Assembly (NCBI GenBank): GCA_002281295.1 | Contig: NCFS01000022.1 | Span: 1 to 35,213 of the forward strand | Reading direction: 5' to 3' | From: Halothiobacillus sp. 35-54-62 | GTDB lineage: Bacteria > Pseudomonadota > Gammaproteobacteria > Halothiobacillales > Halothiobacillaceae | DNA: 35,213 bases | Shown: piece by piece, positions 19,509-27,970 of the stretch | Position numbering within the stretch: position 1 is the first letter of the stretch | Layout: each line of letters begins with the position of its first letter | Position numbers and translations under genes: made by a program | Notes under the pieces: model-generated | What the model was told of the DNA's origin: nothing | Seen by the model: the letters and a program-made list of their open reading frames with translations, nothing else | The model's database searches: none

Positions 19509-20324
19509 TTACCCCCGACCAAATAGGCGGCTAAATAAAGATTTTTTCTCCGCTTCAATAAAACGCATCGGGCGATCTTCACCCAATAAGCGCGCGACCG
19601 CATCTTGGTAGGCTTGGCCTGCATCGGCGGTTTGATCGAGAATCACCGGCCGCCCTGAGTTTGAGGCTTGCAGCACGGCGGGGGATTCGGGGATGACGCC
19701 CAAGAGCGGCACGGCTAAAATTTCCAGCATGTCTTCAATCGACAGCATTTCACCGGCTTCTACCCGGTTTGGGGCATAGCGGGTAATGAGCAGGTATTCC
19801 CGAATGGGCGTTTCGCCATTTTTAGCGCGCTGCGATTTGCTGGCAAGAATACCGAGCATGCGATCTGAATCGCGCACAGACGATACTTCAGGGTTGGATA
19901 CCACAATGGCTTCATCGGCAAAATACATGGCCAATTGCGCGCCACGTTCAATACCGGCGGGTGAATCGCAGATAATAAAATCAAAGCCATCGGCTTTGAG
20001 ATCATTAAAGACCTGCTCAACGCCTTCTTCGGTGAGGGCGTCTTTATCTTTGGTTTGTGAGGCGGGCAGAATATAAAGATTATCGACTTCTTTATGTTTA
20101 ATGAGCGCTTGAGATAACCCGGCTTCTTTTTGAATGACGTTAACGAGATCGTAAACCACCCGCCGTTCGACCCCCATGATGAGATCGAGATTGCGCAAAC
20201 CCACATCAAAATCAATCACAACGGTTTTTTTGCCCGCCAGTGCAAGGCCACTAGAAATTGCGGCGCTGGTCGTGGTTTTGCCCACGCCCCCTTTACCTGA
20301 GGTTACAACGATAATTTTTGCCAC
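19509..20324 (-). CDS. minD: Septum-site determining ATPase MinD
   Basis: A 271-aa ParA/MinD-type ATPase with a deviant Walker A motif GKGGVGKT (residues 10-17), switch I/II regions, and a C-terminal amphipathic membrane anchor ([13 protein letters not shown]). It recruits MinC to the membrane and is displaced by MinE. The start is a GTG at 20324 with an AGGAG site 8 nt upstream. minC normally precedes it in gammaproteobacteria, but here the next upstream gene is the divergent ppsA and no minC-like frame exists in the ~220-bp gap. Confidence 0.96.
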   Translation of the reverse strand: MAKIIVVTSGKGGVGKTTTSAAISSGLALAGKKTVVIDFDVGLRNLDLIMGVERRVVYDLVNVIQKEAGLSQALIKHKEVDNLYILPASQTKDKDALTEEGVEQVFNDLKADGFDFIICDSPAGIERGAQLAMYFADEAIVVSNPEVSSVRDSDRMLGILASKSQRAKNGETPIREYLLITRYAPNRVEAGEMLSIEDMLEILAVPLLGVIPESPAVLQASNSGRPVILDQTADAGQAYQDAVARLLGEDRPMRFIEAEKKSLFSRLFGRG

Positions 20325-20546
20325 AAATCAACTCCTGCTTCGGGCGCCCGTAAATAAAACTGCGCTGATTTTGCCACAAACAAGTGAATTCGCGTAAAAA
20401 ATGCATGCCATGCCCAAGATTAGGTTTAATCATTTCGTTTGCTTGTCGCGCTTTACCTTGCGCGGGATTTCCCTTAGTTTGTTTAATGAATTAGCTTAAG
20501 GTGGTTGCCTTGGGTCGCGCTTAACCGGTTGATAGGAGTATTTCGC

Positions 20547-22970
20547 ATGGCTTCGTTTAAATACATCCGTTTTTTCAATGAATTAGGCATTGAAGATGTG
20601 CCGCTGGTGGGGGGTAAAAATGCCTCACTGGGTGAAATGTATCAAATGCTTGCCCCCCAAGGCGTGCGCATACCCAACGGCTTTGCCATTACAGCGGAGG
20701 CCTATCGGTATCTGTTAGATAGCGCCAATGCTTGGCCTGCGCTCCATGCGGCGCTGGATGATTTTGATGCCGATGATGTGGCCGATCTGGCTCGTCGGGG
20801 TAAGCGGGCACGCGATATTGTCTATGGTGCGGGTTTGCCGGCTGATTTGGCCGCAGAAATACTTGCCGCCTATCGCCTCTTACAGCAAGAATACGGCGAT
20901 GAGGTGAGCTTGGCGGTGCGTAGCTCCGCAACCGCAGAGGATTTACCCACCGCCAGCTTTGCGGGGCAGCAAGATACCTTTTTAAATGTGCGCGGTGATG
21001 ACAATTTATTGGATGCCTGCCGGCGCGATTTTGCGAGTTTGTTTACGGATCGGGCGATTCATTACCGGTTAGATCAAGGCTTTGATCATTTCAAAATTGG
21101 GCTTTCCATTGGTGTGATGAAGATGGTGCGCTCGGATTTATCCGCATCGGGCGTCATGTTTTCGCTGGATACGGAATCGGGTTTTCGGGATGCCGTGTTT
21201 ATTACGGGCAGTTATGGTTTGGGCGAAAATGTGGTGCAGGGTGCGGTTGATCCCGATGAATTTTATGTGCACAAACCCACCTTTGCGGCGGGCCATCGCA
21301 GTGTGCTGCGCCGAAGCTTGGGCGGCAAAGCCCTTAAAATGGTGTATTTAGAGGGCGAAACGCGCAATACCACGCGCAATGTGCCCACCCCCGCAGCAGA
21401 TAGCGCCCGTTTTTGCATTGCCGATGACGATGTAATGGAACTGGCCGCCTATGCGCTGATTATCGAGCAACACTACCAGCGGCCCATGGATATGGAGTGG
21501 GCGAAAGATGGGCTCGATGGCACGATTTATATCGTGCAGGCGCGGCCTGAAACGGTCGCCTCGCAGCGGCAGGGGAATATCCTTGAGCACCATGTGTTGG
21601 ATGGTACGGGTGAGGTGCTGATTACCGGCCGCTCCGTGGGTGAAAAAATCGCGTCGGGCCGGGCGCGGGTGATCAGCGATGTGGCGCACTTAAATGAATT
21701 TAAAGCCGGAGAAATTTTAATTGCCGACATCACAACCCCCGATTGGGAGCCGGTGATGAAACATGCGGCAGCCATTGTTACCAATCGGGGTGGGCGCACC
21801 TGCCACGCCGCCATTATCGCCCGTGAGCTGGGCATTCCCGCCGTGGTGGGCGCAGGCAACGCGACAAGTGCCCTTAAGGATGGCCGCCTGATTACCGTTT
21901 CCTGTGCTGAGGGCGATACGGGGCGCGTTTATGCCGGTGCGGTGCCGTTTCATGTGGCGCGCACCGATGTGGGCGATATGCCCCGCCCCGCGACGCAAAT
22001 TATGATGAATTTGGGTAATCCCGATTTGGCTTTTAAAACGTCTTTTTTGCCCAATGATGGTATTGGGCTGGCACGCATGGAATTCATTATTAATGAATCG
22101 ATTAAAGCCCATCCCATGGCGCTGCTTCATCCCGATCGGGTGACTGATTTATCGCAGCAAGCGGCGATAAGCGATCTGGTGCGTGGCTATGCCAGCGGGG
22201 ATGCTTTTTTTATTGAAAAACTCTCCGAAGGCATTGGCACGATTGCGGCCGCGTTTTGGCCCAAACCTGTGGTGGTGCGGATGTCGGATTTTAAATCGAA
22301 TGAATATGCCGCGTTATTGGGCGGCCAATATTTTGAGCCGACCGAGGCCAATCCCATGATTGGCTTTCGGGGCGCGGCGCGTTATGCGCATCCGGCGTAT
22401 GTGGAAGGCTTTCGGCTGGAGTGTTTAGCCATCAAGCGCGTGCGGGAAACGATGGGTTTAAGTAACGTAATCGTGATGCTGCCCTTTGTGCGCCGCATCC
22501 AAGAAGCCGATGACGTACTCGCGCAAATGGCCGAGTTTGGGCTCAAACGCGGCGCGCACGGCTTGCAGGTGTATGCCATGTGCGAAATTCCTAATAACGT
22601 GATTTTGATTGATCAATTCGCCCAGCGCTTTGATGGATTCTCCATCGGCACCAATGACTTAACCCAGCTCACTTTGGGGGTAGATCGCGATAGTGAGCTT
22701 GTGGCCTTTGATTATGACGAGCGCGATGAGGGGGTTAAAGCCCTCATTAAACTCGCGGTTGAAGGCTGCGCGCGCAATGGGATTCATTCGGGTTTGTGTG
22801 GGCAGGCACCATCGGATTATCCCGAAATGGCAGAGTTTTTGGTTGAAATTGGCATCGAATCCATGAGCTTGAACCCCGATACGGTGATTGCGACCACCCG
22901 CCAAGTTTTGGCGATTGAATCTCGTCTTAACCGGGCGCCGCGCGATTCAAATACCAAACCGCCGCATTGA
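20547..22970 (+). CDS. ppsA: Phosphoenolpyruvate synthase
   Basis: Makes PEP from pyruvate, ATP and water (AMP and phosphate released), giving gluconeogenic carbon. It has an N-terminal ATP-grasp nucleotide-binding domain (VGGKNASLGEM; AVRSSATAEDLPTASFAGQQD), a central phosphohistidine domain with the His in GGRTCHAAIIAREL near residue 420, and a C-terminal PEP/pyruvate TIM barrel with CGQAPSDYPE. About 807 aa is close to E. coli PpsA (792). The ATG at 20547 has AGGAG 8 nt upstream; an upstream in-frame start lacks this. No PpsR regulator gene is adjacent. Its 3' end overlaps the convergent tspO gene by 44 bp. Confidence 0.95.
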   Translation: MASFKYIRFFNELGIEDVPLVGGKNASLGEMYQMLAPQGVRIPNGFAITAEAYRYLLDSANAWPALHAALDDFDADDVADLARRGKRARDIVYGAGLPADLAAEILAAYRLLQQEYGDEVSLAVRSSATAEDLPTASFAGQQDTFLNVRGDDNLLDACRRDFASLFTDRAIHYRLDQGFDHFKIGLSIGVMKMVRSDLSASGVMFSLDTESGFRDAVFITGSYGLGENVVQGAVDPDEFYVHKPTFAAGHRSVLRRSLGGKALKMVYLEGETRNTTRNVPTPAADSARFCIADDDVMELAAYALIIEQHYQRPMDMEWAKDGLDGTIYIVQARPETVASQRQGNILEHHVLDGTGEVLITGRSVGEKIASGRARVISDVAHLNEFKAGEILIADITTPDWEPVMKHAAAIVTNRGGRTCHAAIIARELGIPAVVGAGNATSALKDGRLITVSCAEGDTGRVYAGAVPFHVARTDVGDMPRPATQIMMNLGNPDLAFKTSFLPNDGIGLARMEFIINESIKAHPMALLHPDRVTDLSQQAAISDLVRGYASGDAFFIEKLSEGIGTIAAAFWPKPVVVRMSDFKSNEYAALLGGQYFEPTEANPMIGFRGAARYAHPAYVEGFRLECLAIKRVRETMGLSNVIVMLPFVRRIQEADDVLAQMAEFGLKRGAHGLQVYAMCEIPNNVILIDQFAQRFDGFSIGTNDLTQLTLGVDRDSELVAFDYDERDEGVKALIKLAVEGCARNGIHSGLCGQAPSDYPEMAEFLVEIGIESMSLNPDTVIATTRQVLAIESRLNRAPRDSNTKPPH

Positions 22971-23391
22971 GATACAGCGCGATAAATAGCCACAGAAGAT
23001 AGGGCGCAAGCAGCAGCCCCGCCCAAAAACTCAAGGGGAAAAACACCAGGGTGGTCAGGGCAACCAAAACGATCAGCAGCAATAAATCAAACAGCGCGCC
23101 GAGCATGGCTCGGCGGCCAAAAAATAGCCAAGACCAAGCAGCATTCGCGCCCAATTGCGCCACATAAAGCACCAAACCCGCTGTTCGCGCGGGCGAATCT
23201 TCGGTGATAAATATCAAGGCAGCCGCTATCGCCATCATGAGATAAAGCGCCGTCCACACCACCGGAAATACCCACGGCGGCGGCAGACCGGGTGGTTTGG
23301 CTAATTCCGCATACCACGCATCGGGGCGAAACCGCCCGCCGGTTAGGGCCGCCATAAAGGTTATCAACACGCTTGCAACAAAGGGCATCAT
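22927..23391 (-). CDS. tspO: TspO/MBR-family membrane protein
   Basis: A 154-aa, five-helix tryptophan-rich sensory protein/peripheral benzodiazepine receptor homologue. It has the family signatures WYAELAKPPGLPPPWVFPVVWTALY near the N-terminus, NAAWSWLFFGRR in the middle and a Trp/Asn-rich last helix (seen here as LYLNAAVWYLN). Family members bind porphyrins and affect tetrapyrrole metabolism or stress responses. The start is chosen at ATG 23391, 10 nt after GGAG; a TTG one codon upstream and an ATG one codon downstream are alternatives. It overlaps the end of ppsA tail-to-tail by 44 bp. Confidence 0.9.
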   Translation of the reverse strand: MMPFVASVLITFMAALTGGRFRPDAWYAELAKPPGLPPPWVFPVVWTALYLMMAIAAALIFITEDSPARTAGLVLYVAQLGANAAWSWLFFGRRAMLGALFDLLLLIVLVALTTLVFFPLSFWAGLLLAPYLLWLFIALYLNAAVWYLNRAAPG

Positions 23392-23529
23392 CAATGGGGT
23401 ACTCCGTGTATTCGACGCGGTTTTAAGCTTAGACCAAGCCCGGCAACGCGGCAGCCCATTAGCCTCTGCGTGCGCCTTGCAGGCACAGCCACGCCGTGGC
23501 GTTTGCCTTGATGCGGGGCGAATCGGGTT

Positions 23530-24468
23530 TTAAGGGGTGATGCGCCCCAAGAGCAATGCGGCACTTGATTCGGTGCCCGCCGCCGCGCTGCGGGGCAGGC
23601 GGTGTTCTACTAAGCCTGCGAACACGGCTTGCACATCGTCTGGGCGCACATGATCTCGCTGGTCGATATACGCCCAGGCCTTGGCAAGATTTAACAGCAT
23701 CAACCCTGCTCGGGGCGATAATCCTGTGGCAAAGTCGGGCATTTCACGGCTCGCTTGCAAGAGCTGTTGCACATAATCAATGATGCGGTCGGCCACAAAA
23801 ATGCGGCGCACCGCGTGGCGCATGTGGATTAATTCTTGGGCATCCAGCAGGGGGGTTATATCGTTAATATGCGCCCGCCCGCCGTGGCCTTGGAGCATCG
23901 CCCGTTCGACGGCGGGGTCGGGGTAGCCCATGCCGAGCACCAGCGCGAAGCGATCAAGCTGCGATTCGGGCAAAGGGTAGGTGCCTTGCTGATGCGCAGG
24001 GTTTTGGGTTGCTATTACAAAAAACGTTTCGGGCAGGGCATAGTGCTTGCCTTCGATGGTGACTTGCCGCTCTTCCATAGCCTCTAAGAGCGCGCTTTGC
24101 ACTTTGGGCGGGGCACGATTGATTTCATCGGCGAGTAACACTTCGGTGAAAATCGGACCGGGTTGAAAGCGAAATTCCCGGCTTTGGGTATCAAAAATCG
24201 AGACCCCTAAAATATCGGCCGGCAGCATGTCGGCGGTAAATTGTAGCCGTCGAAATTTTAGCCCTAGGCTCCGTGCTAGGGCATGGGCGAGGGTGGTTTT
24301 ACCTAAGCCCGGTAAATCTTCAAGCAACAAATGCCCGCCGGCGAGCACGCTGCACAGGGCTTGGCGAATAACCGCTTCTTTGCCGAGCACCACCCGCCCC
24401 ACGTCGCTTATCAAGGTGCGGGCGAGGGCTTGGCGTTCTTGCGGGGTTTGTACCGATAGGGATTCCAT
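23530..24468 (-). CDS. MoxR-family AAA+ ATPase
   Basis: A 312-aa AAA+ ATPase of the MoxR group, chaperone-like proteins usually involved in maturing or inserting cofactors of partner complexes. Walker A GLGKT is at residues 54-58, Walker B LLADEINRA with Asp114-Glu115, sensor-1 ATQNPA, and a C-terminal lid domain including GLSPRAGLMLLNLAKAWA. It starts 11 bp after ycaO ends and looks co-transcribed with it. MoxR genes normally sit next to DUF58, von Willebrand A or transglutaminase genes; none is here. The next gene on the strand is tspO after ~140 bp. Confidence 0.92.
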   Translation of the reverse strand: MESLSVQTPQERQALARTLISDVGRVVLGKEAVIRQALCSVLAGGHLLLEDLPGLGKTTLAHALARSLGLKFRRLQFTADMLPADILGVSIFDTQSREFRFQPGPIFTEVLLADEINRAPPKVQSALLEAMEERQVTIEGKHYALPETFFVIATQNPAHQQGTYPLPESQLDRFALVLGMGYPDPAVERAMLQGHGGRAHINDITPLLDAQELIHMRHAVRRIFVADRIIDYVQQLLQASREMPDFATGLSPRAGLMLLNLAKAWAYIDQRDHVRPDDVQAVFAGLVEHRLPRSAAAGTESSAALLLGRITP

Positions 24469-24479
24469 AAGGTTTGCCG

Positions 24480-26225
24480 TTACCGTTTGGCTGCATAGGC
24501 ACGATTAAAGGCGGCCATCAGGGTTTGATGCCGTTGGCTGTTGGTGTAGTGCGCCCCAAGGCTTGGAATATTTAAAAACCCCGCCGTGCCCTCTAGTAAG
24601 TGTTGGGCGGCGGCGAGGGTGTCGGCGTTATACATTAACGCGAGGGTGCTCGCATAATCGCTCGCGGGGGTTAAGTTCGCCATTTGGAGTTGGTTCAGCA
24701 TGACCGCCGCGTGGTAGATGGCATTGCGGTCATCGGGAATGGGCGGCACGGTGGCAAGCCAGTCGAGGAGGGCTTCGCGTTCGTCGTCATCATCGTGGTT
24801 TTTTTGACCGAGCAAGGCCAGCGCACGCAACTCGCCAATCCGCAGGCTCTCCCAGGGGCTACCGGGGTCGGCCGCCAAGCCGATCACATCGGTGACGGGC
24901 ATGAGCCAATCGAGATCCATCGCCTCGATGGCTTCAAATAGCTGGGCGCGCTCAGCGGTATTTAATTTACACAGTCGCTCGGCAAAGGGCACCAGTGCGC
25001 GGCCTTTAGTGTTGTTGCGCTCATAGAGCTCATCGACCGGATACACCTCCGACATGCCAGGCACCAGCACGCGGCAGGCATAAAGCCCCACATGCGGATA
25101 ATCGGCCACATACACCTCAAAACCTTGGGCGTGGACAATAGCGCATAAGTGCGCAAAGCCGGCTTCGTTGTTGTCGGCGGTAAAATCCCAGTGCACGAAG
25201 GCATAATCGGGCGTGTCGCGGAAAAACGGCCAAGCCAGCCAACCGGAAGAATCAATAAAATGGAGCTCTAAATTTTGCGCGTCGCTTACCAGCTCCCTAT
25301 CGGGGGTGGGCGGATGAAATACGTGCAGATCCTCAAGGGCGCGGCCTTGAAGGAGTTCGGTGACGGTGCGCTCAAAGGCCACCTCAAAACTGGGATGGGC
25401 GCCAAACGAGGCGAACACGCCGCGCGTTTGTGGATCAATCAAGGTGACGCAAATCACCGGAAACTGCCCGCCCAGGGATGCATCCATCAGGCGCAAGCCA
25501 AAACCATGGCCGCGCAATGCCGCAATGGCTGCTGCAATGCGGGGATACCCCGCCATGATGGCATCGGGGATGTGTGGCAAGGCAATGCCTTCGCTAATCA
25601 CGCGGTTTTTAACAAACCGCTCAAACACTTCCGATAAGCCCTGCGTGCGCGCTTCGAACACGGTGTTGCCGGCGGTCAGCCCGTTGCTCACATATAAATT
25701 AGCCACCACATTGGCGGGAAAATACACCGTTTTTTCATCCCGAATACGGGTATAGGGCAGGGCGCAGAGCGCCTCATTAACGCCGCTATTAAAATCGAGC
25801 CAATCCTCGGTGGTAACGCGATACGCATCGGCCTCAAAATGCCGCCAGAGCGCGTCATCCAGCAAGCCTTCGGGGCGGATGCCGGGTTTGGCGATGACAA
25901 ACCAGCGCTCCTTGGGATCATGCACGCCCTGGGTTTTATCTTCGCGGTGCCAATGAAAATCGCCAAAAAAATATTGCGAGGCGAGGCGTTCTACAAACTC
26001 ACCCAAGGCCGAAGCCAACGCGGCTTTTTTGCTGGCACCCTTGCCGTTGGTAAATAAAATCGGGCAGTGGGTATCGCGAATATGCACCGACCAGCAATGG
26101 GGCACGGGGTTGAGCCAGCGGGTTTCTTCCAGTTCAAATCCGAGCGCGGCAAGCTCAGATTGAATACGGGAGATGGTATCTTCAAGGGCGGCATCTTTGC
26201 CGGTAATGAATGTGTGTTCAGACAT
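24480..26225 (-). CDS. ycaO: YcaO-type ATP-dependent cyclodehydratase-like protein
   Basis: A 581-aa homologue of E. coli YcaO (586 aa) along its full length. The N-terminal part with TNGKGASKKAALASALGE carries residues of the YcaO ATP-binding fold, and the C-terminal ~170 residues form the helical repeat tail seen in E. coli YcaO. E. coli YcaO supports the methylthio modification of ribosomal protein S12 by RimO, but its exact chemistry is unclear; other YcaO proteins activate peptide amides. No RiPP precursor peptide or partner dehydrogenase is visible nearby, so a natural-product role is unlikely. It has an AAGGA ribosome site 7 nt from the ATG, the Mth938-like gene 16 bp upstream and moxR 11 bp downstream. 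Confidence 0.92.
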   Translation of the reverse strand: MSEHTFITGKDAALEDTISRIQSELAALGFELEETRWLNPVPHCWSVHIRDTHCPILFTNGKGASKKAALASALGEFVERLASQYFFGDFHWHREDKTQGVHDPKERWFVIAKPGIRPEGLLDDALWRHFEADAYRVTTEDWLDFNSGVNEALCALPYTRIRDEKTVYFPANVVANLYVSNGLTAGNTVFEARTQGLSEVFERFVKNRVISEGIALPHIPDAIMAGYPRIAAAIAALRGHGFGLRLMDASLGGQFPVICVTLIDPQTRGVFASFGAHPSFEVAFERTVTELLQGRALEDLHVFHPPTPDRELVSDAQNLELHFIDSSGWLAWPFFRDTPDYAFVHWDFTADNNEAGFAHLCAIVHAQGFEVYVADYPHVGLYACRVLVPGMSEVYPVDELYERNNTKGRALVPFAERLCKLNTAERAQLFEAIEAMDLDWLMPVTDVIGLAADPGSPWESLRIGELRALALLGQKNHDDDDEREALLDWLATVPPIPDDRNAIYHAAVMLNQLQMANLTPASDYASTLALMYNADTLAAAQHLLEGTAGFLNIPSLGAHYTNSQRHQTLMAAFNRAYAAKR

Positions 26226-26241
26226 GTTAAATCCTTTTAAA

Positions 26242-26634
26242 TTAATTTGTTATGCGGTTATCTTGAGGGAATAAAATCAAAAGGGAAACCCGCCTAAGCT
26301 CACTTGCCAACACGGTATAAGTGCGGCAGGCCGCGCCCGTATCCATAAACTCAATGCCGATACCGGCCCCAAGCAGCTCCGCCTGCACAGCGGCCTGCGC
26401 CCGCAGCGTGCGAAGGCCGGTGCCGATAATCAATACCTCTGGCGCATCGGTATAAAGCAAATTTAATTGCCCTGCCTGCAACGCTGCCACCGTATGCAGC
26501 GGCACATCTTGGATGAGCTGCTCTGGGGTTAAGAGAAAACTGCGGGTGAGTTCGTCTTGATTAATACGCACAGAACAATCGGTAAAGCCCCGCACCGTAA
26601 AGCGCTGGCCAGAATCATCAAGGGAGAGGCGCAT
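26242..26634 (-). CDS. Mth938-like domain protein (DUF498/NDUFAF3 family)
   Basis: A 130-aa single-domain protein of the Mth938/Xcc1710 family (PF04430). The characteristic segments are LIIGTGLRT near residue 68 and EFMDTGAACRTYTVLASELRRVSLLILFP near the C-terminus. The family's molecular role in bacteria is unknown; the eukaryotic member NDUFAF3 assists respiratory complex I assembly. It precedes ycaO by 16 bp on the same strand, which suggests co-expression. The final residues (DNRITN) are not conserved and the length is normal. Confidence 0.85.
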   Translation of the reverse strand: MRLSLDDSGQRFTVRGFTDCSVRINQDELTRSFLLTPEQLIQDVPLHTVAALQAGQLNLLYTDAPEVLIIGTGLRTLRAQAAVQAELLGAGIGIEFMDTGAACRTYTVLASELRRVSLLILFPQDNRITN

Positions 26635-26743
26635 GGGGGGTTCCTTCTAATAAACACCGATAAAATGTGAATTATTTTTGTAAAAAAACAGAACGGTTTG
26701 TTTTGCATTCGCCCCGCAAGGGATAGGTTATGGCCGTTTTATT

Positions 26744-27946
26744 TTAACGCTGGCCACTGGCAAGACGGCTAACAATTTTACGCAATGGGCTTAGGCTTGC
26801 CACGGTGGTTAAGCCTAAATTCCGTGCGCCGATGAGCCAGGGGTTTTGCGTTCTAAAACCGAAGTGGAATGCATCCATGCCGGTTTGGGTGATGAGATTA
26901 TCGGCTCGGCGCATGCGCTCATAGCGGTTCAGGGCTTTGGGTGCGCCTAAATCATCCGTATTTTTCAGGCATTCTGCTAAGGCCATCACATCGTAAAAAC
27001 CTAAATTAACCCCTTGGCCTGCCAGCGGGTGAATGGTGTGGGCGGCATCGCCCAAGATGACGGCGCGCTCTGCTGTGTAGCGGGTGGCGTGCATGCGCCG
27101 AATGGGAAAATAACCTCGGGTTTCTATCCCGGTGATGCGGCCTAATTCTGTGGGGAATTGGGCCTTGAGTTCATCTAGCAAGGCTTCATCGGTCAGGCTG
27201 TGGCGCTGTTTTACTGCCTCGATTTGGTCATACCAAACCACAGAGGCATGGTTGCCAGCCAAGGGTAAAAAAGCCTGCGGGCCGTGAGGGGTAAACCGCT
27301 GCCAGGTGATGTCTTGCTGGGGATAATCGGTGCGCACGCTGAGCACTTGGGCGGCGGTATCGTACTCGCTGTGGGTGTCGGTGATGCCAACCGCGGTGCG
27401 CACCCAAGATTTGGCGCCATCTGCCCCAATGAGGAGCTGGGCGCTTAAGCGGTGCTCGCCATTCACGCACAATTGAGCTTTGTTGCCTTCAATGTGCCAG
27501 TGGGTGGGGTGGCTATGGCGAAAGCAGGTGATGGTGTCGGTATTGGTGATGGCTTGCCATAGCGCGGCTTGAATTAGGCTGTTTTCGACGATAAACCCCA
27601 GCTCCGGCAGGCCGGTGTCGCTTGCTTGAAAGGTAACATCGCCACCACCGGCGGCATCCCATACGCGCATGCGGCGATAGGGTGCGCTGCGGGTGTGGCG
27701 GATGGTGGGCCAAACGCCCAATTGCTGCAAAAAAGCGATACTTTTGGGGGAAAGTGCGGATACTCGGATATCAAAGGGGGCTTGGGCATCGGGCAGGGTG
27801 GGAATGGGTTGGTCTTCCACTAAAGCGACTTGCCAGCCGATTTGCCCTAAGGCCAGCGCAATGCTGGCGCCCACCATGCCGCCGCCCACCACGATGACAT
27901 CATGTTGGCTGTGCGGCGGATGGGGCGTGTGGGTTTGCGTGGTCAT
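26744..27946 (-). CDS. FAD-dependent ubiquinone-biosynthesis hydroxylase, UbiF-like
   Basis: A 400-aa class A flavin monooxygenase of the UbiH/UbiF/UbiI/COQ6 family. N-terminal GGGMVG binds FAD, and the second FAD motif GDAAHTIHPLAGQGVNLGF follows near residue 290. Several stretches match E. coli UbiF (the C6 hydroxylase) rather than UbiI: WQRFTPHGPQAFLPL, ASVVWYD, and MRRADNLITQTGMDAFHFGF. It stands downstream of pepP and ubiH, where E. coli carries ubiI (visC). It probably acts in the ubiquinone pathway; which ring carbon it hydroxylates needs testing. It lies 24 bp after ubiH. Confidence 0.88.
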   Translation of the reverse strand: MTTQTHTPHPPHSQHDVIVVGGGMVGASIALALGQIGWQVALVEDQPIPTLPDAQAPFDIRVSALSPKSIAFLQQLGVWPTIRHTRSAPYRRMRVWDAAGGGDVTFQASDTGLPELGFIVENSLIQAALWQAITNTDTITCFRHSHPTHWHIEGNKAQLCVNGEHRLSAQLLIGADGAKSWVRTAVGITDTHSEYDTAAQVLSVRTDYPQQDITWQRFTPHGPQAFLPLAGNHASVVWYDQIEAVKQRHSLTDEALLDELKAQFPTELGRITGIETRGYFPIRRMHATRYTAERAVILGDAAHTIHPLAGQGVNLGFYDVMALAECLKNTDDLGAPKALNRYERMRRADNLITQTGMDAFHFGFRTQNPWLIGARNLGLTTVASLSPLRKIVSRLASGQR

Positions 27947-27970
27947 TAAGCTGTCCTCTGATATGGGCGC

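Noticed and set aside
24480..26225. RiPP natural-product cluster around YcaO
   Set aside because: The protein is the housekeeping E. coli YcaO type, and no precursor peptide, dehydrogenase, protease or exporter lies beside it.
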